A stretch of DNA of 64,000 nt. Source: SABI01 sp963677695 (GTDB lineage: Bacteria > Spirochaetota > Spirochaetia > Sphaerochaetales > Sphaerochaetaceae). The notes beneath the pieces were generated by a model. That model ran no database searches. It saw only the letters and a list, made by a program, of their open reading frames with translations, and had not been told where the DNA came from. The translations under genes were made by a program, and so were the position numbers. Of this stretch, positions 8,707 through 16,853 are shown piece by piece. Each line of letters opens with the position of its first letter. Positions within the stretch are counted from its first letter, which is position 1. The stretch spans positions 2,402,712-2,466,711 of the forward strand of contig CAXXUJ010000001.1 of the NCBI GenBank assembly GCA_963677695.2, read 5' to 3'.

Positions 8707-9651
8707 ATGATGAAAAAAGGTTTAATGGTTCTTTTAGTAGTACTCATGTGCAGTGTTGTCTCATTTTCTCTGGCAGCCGCTGGTCAGAATGAAAGTGATG
8801 ACTCTCTCAAAGTAGGACTAGCTCTTTCTGGAGTAAACAGCAATGCTATTTTCATTGACATGGCACGAGATCTGGAAGAGAGAACAGAGGCGTCTGGATA
8901 CACTCTGCTGACAGCTGATATCGCTGAGGGGCCGGAAAAGGTTGTTTCTACTCTGGAAAATTTCATTAATGCAGGGTGTGATGTAATTATTTTTCAGAAC
9001 TATGCTGAAGAGGCATGTTCTGGCTTGATGCAGGAAGCTGTTGATAAAGGAGTTGTCATAGGCTCCTATGATTACACCTCTGATATAGCACAGTATGCCG
9101 TTATTGCATCGAATTATGAAGTTGGAAAGATTATCGGTCAAGAAACAGGAAAATGGGTTCATTCCCATGAAGGAAGTAAAAAAGTTGCATTGTGTAGCTA
9201 TTCTGCTCTTGATTTCCTCGTAGAAAGAGAAAGAGGAATGATTGATGGATTCAACGAAACCTGCCCAGAAGGTGATATTGTCATTACTCTGGATGCAGGA
9301 TTCCCCCACGAAGGTGTTCCTGCCGGTGAAAACTTCCTTCAGGCTCATCCTGATCTCCAGGCTGTAATGGGAATCAATGATGGAGGTACTCTCGGCGTCT
9401 ACGAAGCTTTCAAGGCTGCCGGATTAAGCAAGGAAGATGGTATTGCTATCTTCGGTTGTGATGCAAGTGTAGATGGTCTGAACGCTATCCGCGAGAATGA
9501 TATGTTTACCTGTACAATCGATCTTGATCTAGTAAATCAGGTGAGTCAGCTGTATCTGCGATGTGTTGATGCTGCTCTTACCGGCAATATTGATGAATCA
9601 AAGAGACTTATCACGTACCCGATCAATCCTGTTTATTACGAGAATCTTTAG
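8707..9651 (+). CDS. ABC transporter sugar/polyol-binding protein, RbsB-like
   Basis: 314-residue periplasmic-binding-protein-like domain (type 1 fold) that captures the substrate and delivers it to the membrane permease. A Sec signal spans about residues 1-25 with an A-A-A-G cleavage region; no lipobox Cys is seen. Motifs typical of ribose-type proteins include ALSGVNSNAIF at the mature N terminus and GINDGGTLG and FGCDASVDGL in the second lobe. The GGAGGA ribosome binding site at 8700-8705 is strong. As first gene of the operon it is followed by a 14-bp hairpin (9681-9718), which probably keeps its mRNA more abundant than that of the ATPase and permease genes. The actual ligand is unknown; a tetritol or related polyol is inferred from the dehydrogenase downstream. 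Confidence 0.88.
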   Translation: MMKKGLMVLLVVLMCSVVSFSLAAAGQNESDDSLKVGLALSGVNSNAIFIDMARDLEERTEASGYTLLTADIAEGPEKVVSTLENFINAGCDVIIFQNYAEEACSGLMQEAVDKGVVIGSYDYTSDIAQYAVIASNYEVGKIIGQETGKWVHSHEGSKKVALCSYSALDFLVERERGMIDGFNETCPEGDIVITLDAGFPHEGVPAGENFLQAHPDLQAVMGINDGGTLGVYEAFKAAGLSKEDGIAIFGCDASVDGLNAIRENDMFTCTIDLDLVNQVSQLYLRCVDAALTGNIDESKRLITYPINPVYYENL

Positions 9652-9680
9652 GAAGCCATCGGGTGTTTAACAACCACAAT

Positions 9681-9718
9681 AATGAGGATGAGAGGACAAA
9701 TCTTCTCTCATCCTCATT
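9681..9718 (+). terminator. Intra-operon hairpin (attenuator or mRNA-stabilising)
   Basis: A 14-base arm starting AATGAGG (9681-9694) is perfectly repeated in reverse complement at 9705-9718, with a 10-base loop. There is no T-tract, so full termination is unlikely. It lies between the binding-protein and ATPase genes. Confidence 0.65.
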
Positions 9719-9736
9719 CAATTAAAGGACCTGATA

Positions 9737-11227
9737 ATGAATCAGAATATTATTCTTGAACTACAGGGAATTACTAAGAGCTACCCAGGGGTGCCTAATG
9801 CACTCGATAAAGTATCAACCACTCTCATTCGTGGAAAAACACATGCCTTAATGGGGGAGAATGGAGCGGGGAAATCTACTCTTATTAAAGTTCTTTCCGG
9901 TGCGTTGACCCCGGATAGCGGTGAATTGTATGTTGAAGGCGAACTGATAGAGCATATGACTCCTTTTATTGCCCAGAAATTAGGCATTGGTGTTATCTAT
10001 CAGGAATTCAATCTTGTCACATCTCTCAGTATCGCAGAGAATGTTTTTTTGGGTAATATGCAAGGGAATGCCGTTATGATCGACAGGGCAGAGGTCGAAC
10101 GGAGAACAATCGAAATTTTTAAGGAAATGGAGATTGATATTAACCCTCGTACATTAGTAAAGGACCTGACGGTTGCTTACATGCAGCTCGTAGAAATAGT
10201 TAAAGCTCTCTCAAGAAACGTGAAGATTCTTGTGATGGACGAACCTACAGCGCCATTGACAACAAACGAAGTTGAAATCCTATTCAAGATTATCAGGAAA
10301 TTGAAAGAAAAAGGCGTTACAATTGTGTATATCTCACACCGAATAAGTGAGGTATATCAAATTGCTGACCACATTACAGTCATGAGAGATGGTGCCATAG
10401 TCGAGGAAACCACCGTTGATGGAATTAGCAAGGACGCGCTCATCCGTGCAATGGTTGGTCGCGAGGTGAGTGACACCTATCCCCAACGAGATTTTTCAAT
10501 AGGTGCTCCTGTTCTGGAGCTACGGGGACTGAGTGGCGGATTTGTCGAAGGAGTATCCTTTAAAGTCCACGAAGGCGAAATTCTAGGATTAGCCGGGTTG
10601 GTTGGTGCCGGCAGAACCGAGACCATGCGAATGGTATTTGCTGCTGATAAACGTGCAGAAGGTAAAACCTTGCTATATGGAAAGGAATTTGATCCGAATT
10701 CTCCGAAACAAGCGGTAAGAGCTGGAATAGGCTTTCTGCCGGAGGATAGGAAGCAGCAGGGATTATTTTTAGGGTTGCCCATCAAATGGAATATTTCCAT
10801 GGCTATTCTCAAGAGAATTTCACGATTTCTAGTTCTCAATAAGTCAAAAGAGAACCAGACGGTTCAGGACCTCATCAGATCTATTCAGATAAAAACTCCA
10901 CACGATATGCAGTTAGCTAAAAACCTGTCCGGAGGGAATCAGCAGAAAGTTGTCATTGCAAAATGGCTCGCGGCGAAAAGCAAGGTGATGATTTTCGATG
11001 AACCTACTCGAGGCATCGATGTAGGTGCAAGACACGAAATTTATCTTCTTATGAATGAGTTATGCAGTAATGGAATTTCCGTTGTGATGATTTCTTCTGA
11101 TATGGAAGAACTATTAGGTATGTCCGATCGAATTGTCGTAATGAGCGAAGGTCGTCAGATGAGAACTCTTGAGAAGCATGAATTTTCGCAAGAGCAAATC
11201 ATGAAATATGCTTCAGGTATGAAATAA
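9737..11227 (+). CDS. ABC transporter ATP-binding protein, RbsA-like (two ATPase domains)
   Basis: 496 residues, the standard length of the fused double ATPase that powers ribose-type importers. The first domain has Walker A GENGAGKST and Walker B ILVMDEPTAPL. The second has the usual degenerate Walker A GLVGAGRTE, signature LSGGNQQKV and Walker B VMIFDEPTRG. It is a peripheral inner-membrane protein working with the permease encoded 14 bases downstream. Codon usage is AT-rich, like the whole cassette. Confidence 0.93.
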   Translation: MNQNIILELQGITKSYPGVPNALDKVSTTLIRGKTHALMGENGAGKSTLIKVLSGALTPDSGELYVEGELIEHMTPFIAQKLGIGVIYQEFNLVTSLSIAENVFLGNMQGNAVMIDRAEVERRTIEIFKEMEIDINPRTLVKDLTVAYMQLVEIVKALSRNVKILVMDEPTAPLTTNEVEILFKIIRKLKEKGVTIVYISHRISEVYQIADHITVMRDGAIVEETTVDGISKDALIRAMVGREVSDTYPQRDFSIGAPVLELRGLSGGFVEGVSFKVHEGEILGLAGLVGAGRTETMRMVFAADKRAEGKTLLYGKEFDPNSPKQAVRAGIGFLPEDRKQQGLFLGLPIKWNISMAILKRISRFLVLNKSKENQTVQDLIRSIQIKTPHDMQLAKNLSGGNQQKVVIAKWLAAKSKVMIFDEPTRGIDVGARHEIYLLMNELCSNGISVVMISSDMEELLGMSDRIVVMSEGRQMRTLEKHEFSQEQIMKYASGMK

Positions 11228-11241
11228 TCAGAGGATAAGGA

Positions 11242-12225
11242 ATGAATGATATGTACAGTAAAATAAACAAATTAAATCTGAGAGACCAGGCAGTCTGGAT
11301 CATGCTCGCCGGCTTGGTGTTATTCTTTTCGCTGGTTGTCTCAAACTTTGCAACGCTTGGTAACTTCATCACCATCTTCAGACAGGTGGCAAATATCGGA
11401 ATTCTATCGATGGGAATGACCTTCGTATTGATAGCTGGCGGGATAGATCTTTCCATCGGAAGTACAGTGGGACTAGTAGGAATGAGTACTGCTCTTTTCA
11501 TGACTAGTTTTCAACTCCCTATTTGGATGTCCATTTTACTTGGAGTTTTTATAGGTATAGTAATCGGTGCTTTCAATGGTGTTATGATCACCATTACAAG
11601 GATGCCTGCACTTATTATGACTCTTGGCATGAGCTATGTCATTAGAGGTCTAGCTTTCATTACAAATGATGGGTACCCAGTATATAAGCTTCCATCGGAA
11701 ATAAAAATCATCGGTCAAGGGTATATTTTTGAAATTGTACCCGTATCAGTCCTGATTATGATTGCCATCATCCTCATTGGAGCCTTTGTCTTGAATAGTA
11801 CACACTTGGGGCGGCAGATCTACGCTCTTGGAGGAAACGAGGAGGCTGCAAGGCTATCTGGGATTGCCATCAAGAAAGTAAGAATTCTTACATATATGAT
11901 AGCAGGAGGACTTGCTGCTGTCGCTGGTGTAGTCATGATGTCCCGAGTGAACTCAGGTCAGCCACTATCTGGAAATGGAAGAGAAATGGACGCCCTTATC
12001 GCGTGTGTAGTTGGCGGCATAAGTGTAATCGGTGGTGAAGGAAAAGCCACAGGAATGATTGGCGGTATGTTTGTCATGGGGGTATTAGCTAATGGCATGG
12101 CAATAGCGGGTTTGAGCGAATATTTGCAGATGGTTGTAAAAGGTGGAGTGCTCATCATGGTAGTCGCCGTAGATTGTTATTCTCGAACTCATGTGAAAGT
12201 GAGAAAGGGAAAGCGGGCTAGATAG
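11242..12225 (+). CDS. ABC transporter permease, RbsC-like
   Basis: 327-residue inner-membrane channel of a ribose/xylose-type importer. Eight to ten hydrophobic helices are visible, and the family motif GGIDLSIGS (about residues 67-75) and the coupling region GGNEEAARLSGI match BPD_transp_2 permeases. It has a single permease gene, as expected for a homodimer. The stop is 1 base before the esterase start, so the downstream enzyme genes belong to the same operon. Confidence 0.92.
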   Translation: MNDMYSKINKLNLRDQAVWIMLAGLVLFFSLVVSNFATLGNFITIFRQVANIGILSMGMTFVLIAGGIDLSIGSTVGLVGMSTALFMTSFQLPIWMSILLGVFIGIVIGAFNGVMITITRMPALIMTLGMSYVIRGLAFITNDGYPVYKLPSEIKIIGQGYIFEIVPVSVLIMIAIILIGAFVLNSTHLGRQIYALGGNEEAARLSGIAIKKVRILTYMIAGGLAAVAGVVMMSRVNSGQPLSGNGREMDALIACVVGGISVIGGEGKATGMIGGMFVMGVLANGMAIAGLSEYLQMVVKGGVLIMVVAVDCYSRTHVKVRKGKRAR

Positions 12226-12226
12226 C

Positions 12227-13039
12227 ATGGCAATTTTTAATGGAACAATTTACTCAAAGACATTGAATATGGACACGTGTCTCACAGTGGTTTTACCCCA
12301 GGATAGTAGAAAATATAGGGGTGTAGAGCCGTACCGGGATGGAGTTGTCGCTTCCGAGAAGCCTAAAACTCTGATTCTTCTTCATGGACTTTCTGATAAT
12401 CATAATGCATGGGCTCAAAGAACCTCAATTCTTAGATATGCGGAGGATTACGGGATTGCCGTGGTCATTCCTGAAGTTCAGCGCAGTTTTTACCAAAATA
12501 TGAAGAATGGTCCTAATTATTTTGATTACATCAATGATGAATTACCTGAACTGGTTTCTGATATGTTTCACCTATCAATAGCACCAGAGGATCTTTTTCT
12601 TGCCGGTTTATCGATGGGAGGCTATGGAGTTTTAGCTTGTGGACTCACTTATCCTGAGCGTTATCAGGGAATTGGAGTATTTTCAGCCGTTTGTGATCTT
12701 AGGAGTGTAGTTCTTGATGAAACTTTTGCAGGGCGAAAGGAACTTCAAGGCTGGTTAAAAGATCGACCTGCAATATTCGGTGAAGATATTGAATATCCAG
12801 AAAGTATGGATGTTTACACGCTGATAGATAATCTTGATTTGAGTAGGCCTGTTCCCAGGATATATATGGCATGTGGTACAGAAGATTTTCTCTATGAGCA
12901 GAATGTAGAGTTGAAAAATTATATCAGTAACTATGATCTTGATTTTGCGTATGAGGAATGGCCGGGAATCCATGAATGGGCTTTTTGGGATGTTGCAATT
13001 CAGAAAGTTATGCAGAGATTCTTATTGGATCAGCAGTGA
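12227..13039 (+). CDS. Alpha/beta-hydrolase esterase (esterase D/EstA-like)
   Basis: 270-residue cytoplasmic serine esterase; no signal peptide is seen. The oxyanion/core segment is LILLHGLSDN, the nucleophile lies in AGLSMGGYG (about residue 130), the acid in ACGTEDFLY and the His in GIHEWAFW. The fold matches PF00756 (tributyrin esterase, S-formylglutathione hydrolase, acetyl-xylan esterase relatives). It sits between the permease and the polyol dehydrogenase with 1-base and 53-base gaps, so it probably removes an acyl group from the imported compound before oxidation. That coupling is inferred; no substrate is known. Confidence 0.82.
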   Translation: MAIFNGTIYSKTLNMDTCLTVVLPQDSRKYRGVEPYRDGVVASEKPKTLILLHGLSDNHNAWAQRTSILRYAEDYGIAVVIPEVQRSFYQNMKNGPNYFDYINDELPELVSDMFHLSIAPEDLFLAGLSMGGYGVLACGLTYPERYQGIGVFSAVCDLRSVVLDETFAGRKELQGWLKDRPAIFGEDIEYPESMDVYTLIDNLDLSRPVPRIYMACGTEDFLYEQNVELKNYISNYDLDFAYEEWPGIHEWAFWDVAIQKVMQRFLLDQQ

Positions 13040-13092
13040 TCTACATCTATTAAATTATTTGAGAGATAAAGCATTATATTGAGGAGGTTCCC

Positions 13093-14166
13093 ATGATTAT
13101 TCCAAAGACAATGAAAGCACTTGTTGCATATAGTCCTACCGATTATCGGTTGGTAAGCGATTATCCCACACCTGTTTGTGGTCCTGATGATGTCATCATA
13201 AAAACAGAAGGATGTGGTATCTGCGCCGGAGATTTAAAGTGTCAGCATGGAGCTGCAATGTTCTGGGGCGATGATACTCAACCTTCCTGGGTCAATGCTC
13301 CCTTTATTCCCGGTCATGAATTTGTTGGTGTCGTTGTAGAGGTTGGTTCTGAAGTATCAGATATTATAGTGGGAGACAGATTGACTGCAGATCAGATTGT
13401 ACCTTGCGGTACATGTAGATTCTGTAAAAGCGGTAAATACTGGATGTGCCAGCCTCATGAAATATTCGGCTTTTTCAAAGAGTTGAATGGCGGTATGGCT
13501 GAGTATATAAAGCTTCCGAAGAATGCTGTTAAACATAAAGTTCCTAAAAACATGCCTCTCAGTGATGCTCTTCTCATAGAACCCTATGCCTGCTCAAAAC
13601 ACTGTGTCGACCGTGCTCAGATTGGATCAGAAGATATTGTGGTTTTATCAGGAGCAGGTACTTTAGGGTTAGGGATGGTGACCTATGCCAAACAGAGAAA
13701 TCCTGCTAAATTAATAGTTCTGGATATGATAGATTCACGCCTTGAAAAAGCAAAAGAATTTGGTGCAGATATTGTTATGAACCCGTCAGAAACGGATGTT
13801 GTTGCTGAGATCCTTGCAATGACGGATGGGTATGGCTGTGATATTTATATTGAGGCTACTGGCCATCCTTCCTCTGTTACGCAAGGTATGCAGATGATAA
13901 GAAAGTTGGGTAGATTTGTCGAGTTTTCTGTATTTGGCAGTGCCACTACTCTCGACTGGTCAATTATAGGGGATAGAAAAGAACTTGATGTATTAGGATC
14001 TCATCTAAGTCCATATTGCTTTCCTTATGTAATCGAGAGAATACAAGACAAGACCTTGAAAACTGATGGAGTTGTATCTAGTACTTTCTCAATAGATGAT
14101 TGGGAAAAGGCTTTCGAGTTGGCGACAGGAAAACAAGGTGATTTAAAGGTTGCATTAACCTTCTAA
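13093..14166 (+). CDS. Zinc alcohol dehydrogenase, erythritol/L-threitol dehydrogenase-like
   Basis: 357-residue medium-chain dehydrogenase/reductase oxidising a polyol with NAD(P). Catalytic zinc ligands are in GCGICAGD and PGHEFVG. The structural zinc lobe has four Cys in CGTCRFCKSGKYWMC. The Rossmann motif is GAGTLGLGM followed by an acidic DMIDSR, which favours NAD. The CAGDLKCQHGAAMFWG stretch is, to my knowledge, characteristic of the erythritol/threitol dehydrogenase branch, but D-arabinitol or another polyol is possible. The GAGGAGG ribosome binding site at about 13081-13087 is strong. It is the last gene of the AT-rich operon; a GGTGGT hairpin follows at 14221. Confidence 0.78.
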   Translation: MIIPKTMKALVAYSPTDYRLVSDYPTPVCGPDDVIIKTEGCGICAGDLKCQHGAAMFWGDDTQPSWVNAPFIPGHEFVGVVVEVGSEVSDIIVGDRLTADQIVPCGTCRFCKSGKYWMCQPHEIFGFFKELNGGMAEYIKLPKNAVKHKVPKNMPLSDALLIEPYACSKHCVDRAQIGSEDIVVLSGAGTLGLGMVTYAKQRNPAKLIVLDMIDSRLEKAKEFGADIVMNPSETDVVAEILAMTDGYGCDIYIEATGHPSSVTQGMQMIRKLGRFVEFSVFGSATTLDWSIIGDRKELDVLGSHLSPYCFPYVIERIQDKTLKTDGVVSSTFSIDDWEKAFELATGKQGDLKVALTF

Positions 14167-14220
14167 AAACTCGAGAACTATCTGCAGTGTAGGGAATTTT
14201 TCCGTGAATATAGGATTATC

Positions 14221-14241
14221 ACCACCGGTATCGCTGGTGGT
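14221..14241 (+). terminator. Possible terminator of the polyol operon
   Basis: ACCACC (14221-14226) pairs with GGTGGT (14236-14241) across a 9-base loop; the following ATTTC is only weakly T-rich. It lies 54 bases after the dehydrogenase stop. Confidence 0.35.
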
Positions 14242-14349
14242 ATTTCATATATCAGATACATTGTCGGTGAGGATTTAGTAGTAAAAAAAAAGAAATTTCT
14301 GATCTTTTCTCTTACATGTATACATTAACTTCTGATAGTCTACCTTTGT

Positions 14350-16197
14350 ATGAAGAAGGTCCGTTTCCAGCTTAGTGTCACACAACGTATTCTCATTGCT
14401 TCATTTCTCACCTTCGCTCTTGTTCTCTTTTGTGCCGCCATTCCTCTTTCTCAGTCGATAGAAAAAATTGAGGTGGTACAGGGAAACGCTGTTTTACCTT
14501 TCTATGATGCCGATGTGACCCGCTATTCCCTTGAAGGGGAGTGGATTCTTGCAAGGGAAGCTGGAGAGCGGATGTACCAGAAAGTCCCTTCGGTTGCCTG
14601 GGAGGAGGGGTCCGGAACCTATACACTCCACTTGAACGTTCCTGAATCTGAAGCTGGATTCCCTCTCGAACTGTTCACCCGGAATATGGGAACCAGCGGG
14701 GTGGTGTACATCAATGGTGAATATATTGGAGAGCAGGGGACATACTCAGAGAGCGAGGAAAAGGCGGAGGCAAGCGCACTTGCTGAAATCTATCCATTCG
14801 TTCCCCGTGCCGGTGATAATCTGATCGAAATACGTGTCAGCAACTATACCCATCCGAGAGCGGGTCTATGGGAGCAGGTGCTTATAGCACGTTCTCCCGA
14901 CCTCGAGAACATGTACGAAAGACAGGTCACTGTCGATATTCTCCTGTTCGGTATCACCATGTTCATAGTGCTCTACATCATTGCAATGGCTCTTCAACTG
15001 AAAGAGTACTCTCTCCTCTATTTTGCAGCTGCAGTCTTCTTCGTTGCACTCGGGAACAGCACGCGCTACACCTTTTCGATCTACCGGCTCCTTCCCGCCA
15101 TCGATTATGTGTTCGTGAAGAAGGCCTCCCTTGCCTTCTATCTCTTCGGTGGAGGCTATATAGCAAAATCCTTCGCTGCCGATCTGCTGAGAAACCGAAG
15201 AAACCTTCTGATCAATATCATGTTCCACATAAGCATCTTCGCAGGAATTCTCATACTGATTCTCCCCTTCAAGACAGGATATCGAATCAGTATCATCTCT
15301 TTTCCCTTCCTTCTCATTGTATTCAGTGTATTCATCATCAAACAGTACCAGTCGATGTTTACCTACTTCTCTCTTAATTCTTTCTGGTGGGCTTTTCCCC
15401 GTCTCTGTATTCAGATACTGCTGTTGTACGGGACTGCCCATGATTCCTATACCTTCGTCACAGGACGCTATGAAACTGACATGCTTCCCTATATGTCAAC
15501 CATCTATGCTGTGATCTATTCCCTCCTTCTCGTACAGACGATCCTTGAAGACCGAAGGAGGCTGGAGAGAGCAAAAAGTCAGATCATCACAACGGCTGAC
15601 AGGACGAGGGAATCACTCAGGAACTCCCTGCACGACAATCTAGGGCAGATGACTCATGGACTGGAATTTCTCTCTGAGAGCATGGTTCGATCGGGCAAGG
15701 TCGATCCTGATCGTATACAGCTGATCAATGAAACGGCACGGGATATCAACAGGGAGCTGCGCTCCCTTCTCGGTGACCTGAGTCCCTCGAGGCTCGACTC
15801 GCTCGGTTTCGAGAAGGCAGTGGAGAAGATGGTTGAACAGAATTCTAACATGTATGAGACTCCCATCGAATTGAATATGAGAGATGTCGACTTTCCCCTC
15901 TGGTCGGCGACTGCCGAGCAGCTCTATCTTGTTATCCGTGAGAGTCTGACAAACGCGCTTAGGCATGCAAAACCGACAAAGGTCAGTGTAAACCTTGTTT
16001 TGAACAAGGGATTCTATGTACTGGAGATTGTCAATAATGGTCTCACAGATGTTCCCTTCATTCCTAAAACAGTGAAGGGGCATGGCATAGATATTATGCG
16101 GTACAGGATGGAATCTTTAGGGGGTACGATGTTCGTTCATGCCGAGAAGGGTGGTCTTTTCCGTGTTCACGCTGAGATTCCCCGGGAGGAGATATGA
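14350..16197 (+). CDS. 7TMR-DISM sensor histidine kinase, NarX-like
   Basis: 615-residue membrane kinase. An N-terminal signal anchor is followed by a periplasmic jelly-roll-like domain (about 40-190, carbohydrate-binding 7TMR-DISM-extracellular type), about seven membrane helices (190-400), then HisKA_3 with phospho-acceptor His428 in NSLHDNLGQ. The C-terminal HATPase has ESLTNALRHAK and KGHGIDIMRYR. It resembles the kinase at the left edge, which lost its extracellular part to the window border. The stop overlaps the regulator start (ATGA). The extracellular fold suggests a soluble ligand, possibly a sugar, but the neighbouring polyol operon has its own ROK control, so the link is uncertain. 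Confidence 0.88.
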   Translation: MKKVRFQLSVTQRILIASFLTFALVLFCAAIPLSQSIEKIEVVQGNAVLPFYDADVTRYSLEGEWILAREAGERMYQKVPSVAWEEGSGTYTLHLNVPESEAGFPLELFTRNMGTSGVVYINGEYIGEQGTYSESEEKAEASALAEIYPFVPRAGDNLIEIRVSNYTHPRAGLWEQVLIARSPDLENMYERQVTVDILLFGITMFIVLYIIAMALQLKEYSLLYFAAAVFFVALGNSTRYTFSIYRLLPAIDYVFVKKASLAFYLFGGGYIAKSFAADLLRNRRNLLINIMFHISIFAGILILILPFKTGYRISIISFPFLLIVFSVFIIKQYQSMFTYFSLNSFWWAFPRLCIQILLLYGTAHDSYTFVTGRYETDMLPYMSTIYAVIYSLLLVQTILEDRRRLERAKSQIITTADRTRESLRNSLHDNLGQMTHGLEFLSESMVRSGKVDPDRIQLINETARDINRELRSLLGDLSPSRLDSLGFEKAVEKMVEQNSNMYETPIELNMRDVDFPLWSATAEQLYLVIRESLTNALRHAKPTKVSVNLVLNKGFYVLEIVNNGLTDVPFIPKTVKGHGIDIMRYRMESLGGTMFVHAEKGGLFRVHAEIPREEI

Positions 16198-16853
16198 TCA
16201 GAGTCATCATTGCAGATGATCACAGGCTGATTCGTGAAGGGATCAAATCCCTTATCGAATCAGAAAGTGACATAGAACTCATCTGTGAAGTCAGTTCCCG
16301 AAGCGAACTGGAAGGATCTCTCGCCCTCCATACCCCTGACGTGCTCGTGCTCGATATCAGCATGGAAGAACGCAGCAGCGGACTGGTATTTCTTGAGACG
16401 CATCAGGACCTCCTTGGGAGAATGAAGGTTCTCATGCTTTCGATGAATGAGAGTCTTCCCGTCATCAAACGAGCCATCGAACTCGGGGCTAAGGGCTATC
16501 TGCCGAAATCGGAAACGAGCGACTGTCTTCTCACTGCTGTCAATACCGTGGCCTCCGGTTCTCTCTATCTGGCTCCTTCAGTATCACAGATGCTTCTCCT
16601 CTCTTCCGATACTCCCGACTCAGATAGTTCCTTCGATCCTGAAAAGCACCTGACAAAACGGGAATTCTCCATTTTCTCTCTTCTCGGCAGCGGTATGAGC
16701 TCACGTCAGATTGCCGAAGAACTCGGGATCAGACCAAGCACGGTGAGTACGCACATGGAAAATATGAAGGAAAAACTGAATCTTTCCTCAACGACCGCTC
16801 TTACCCGCTGTGCCGTGAGATGGAGTGGGGGGAATGATCTTTTAGAGGTCTGA
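16194..16853 (+). CDS. NarL/FixJ-family response regulator
   Basis: 219-residue partner of the preceding kinase. The receiver has DDHR near residue 9, phospho-acceptor Asp54 in VLVLDISME, and a KSET segment with the conserved Lys. A LuxR-type HTH (LTKREFSIF and STVSTHMENM) occupies residues 150-208. The coding ends of this gene and the convergent EAL gene overlap by 12 bases (16842-16853), so their transcripts must overlap. Targets are unknown. Confidence 0.9.
   Translation: MIRVIIADDHRLIREGIKSLIESESDIELICEVSSRSELEGSLALHTPDVLVLDISMEERSSGLVFLETHQDLLGRMKVLMLSMNESLPVIKRAIELGAKGYLPKSETSDCLLTAVNTVASGSLYLAPSVSQMLLLSSDTPDSDSSFDPEKHLTKREFSIFSLLGSGMSSRQIAEELGIRPSTVSTHMENMKEKLNLSSTTALTRCAVRWSGGNDLLEV

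Noticed and set aside
14866..15441. 191-codon open frame on the minus strand
   Set aside because: It is antisense to the membrane part of the sensor kinase and shows composition typical of a shadow frame.
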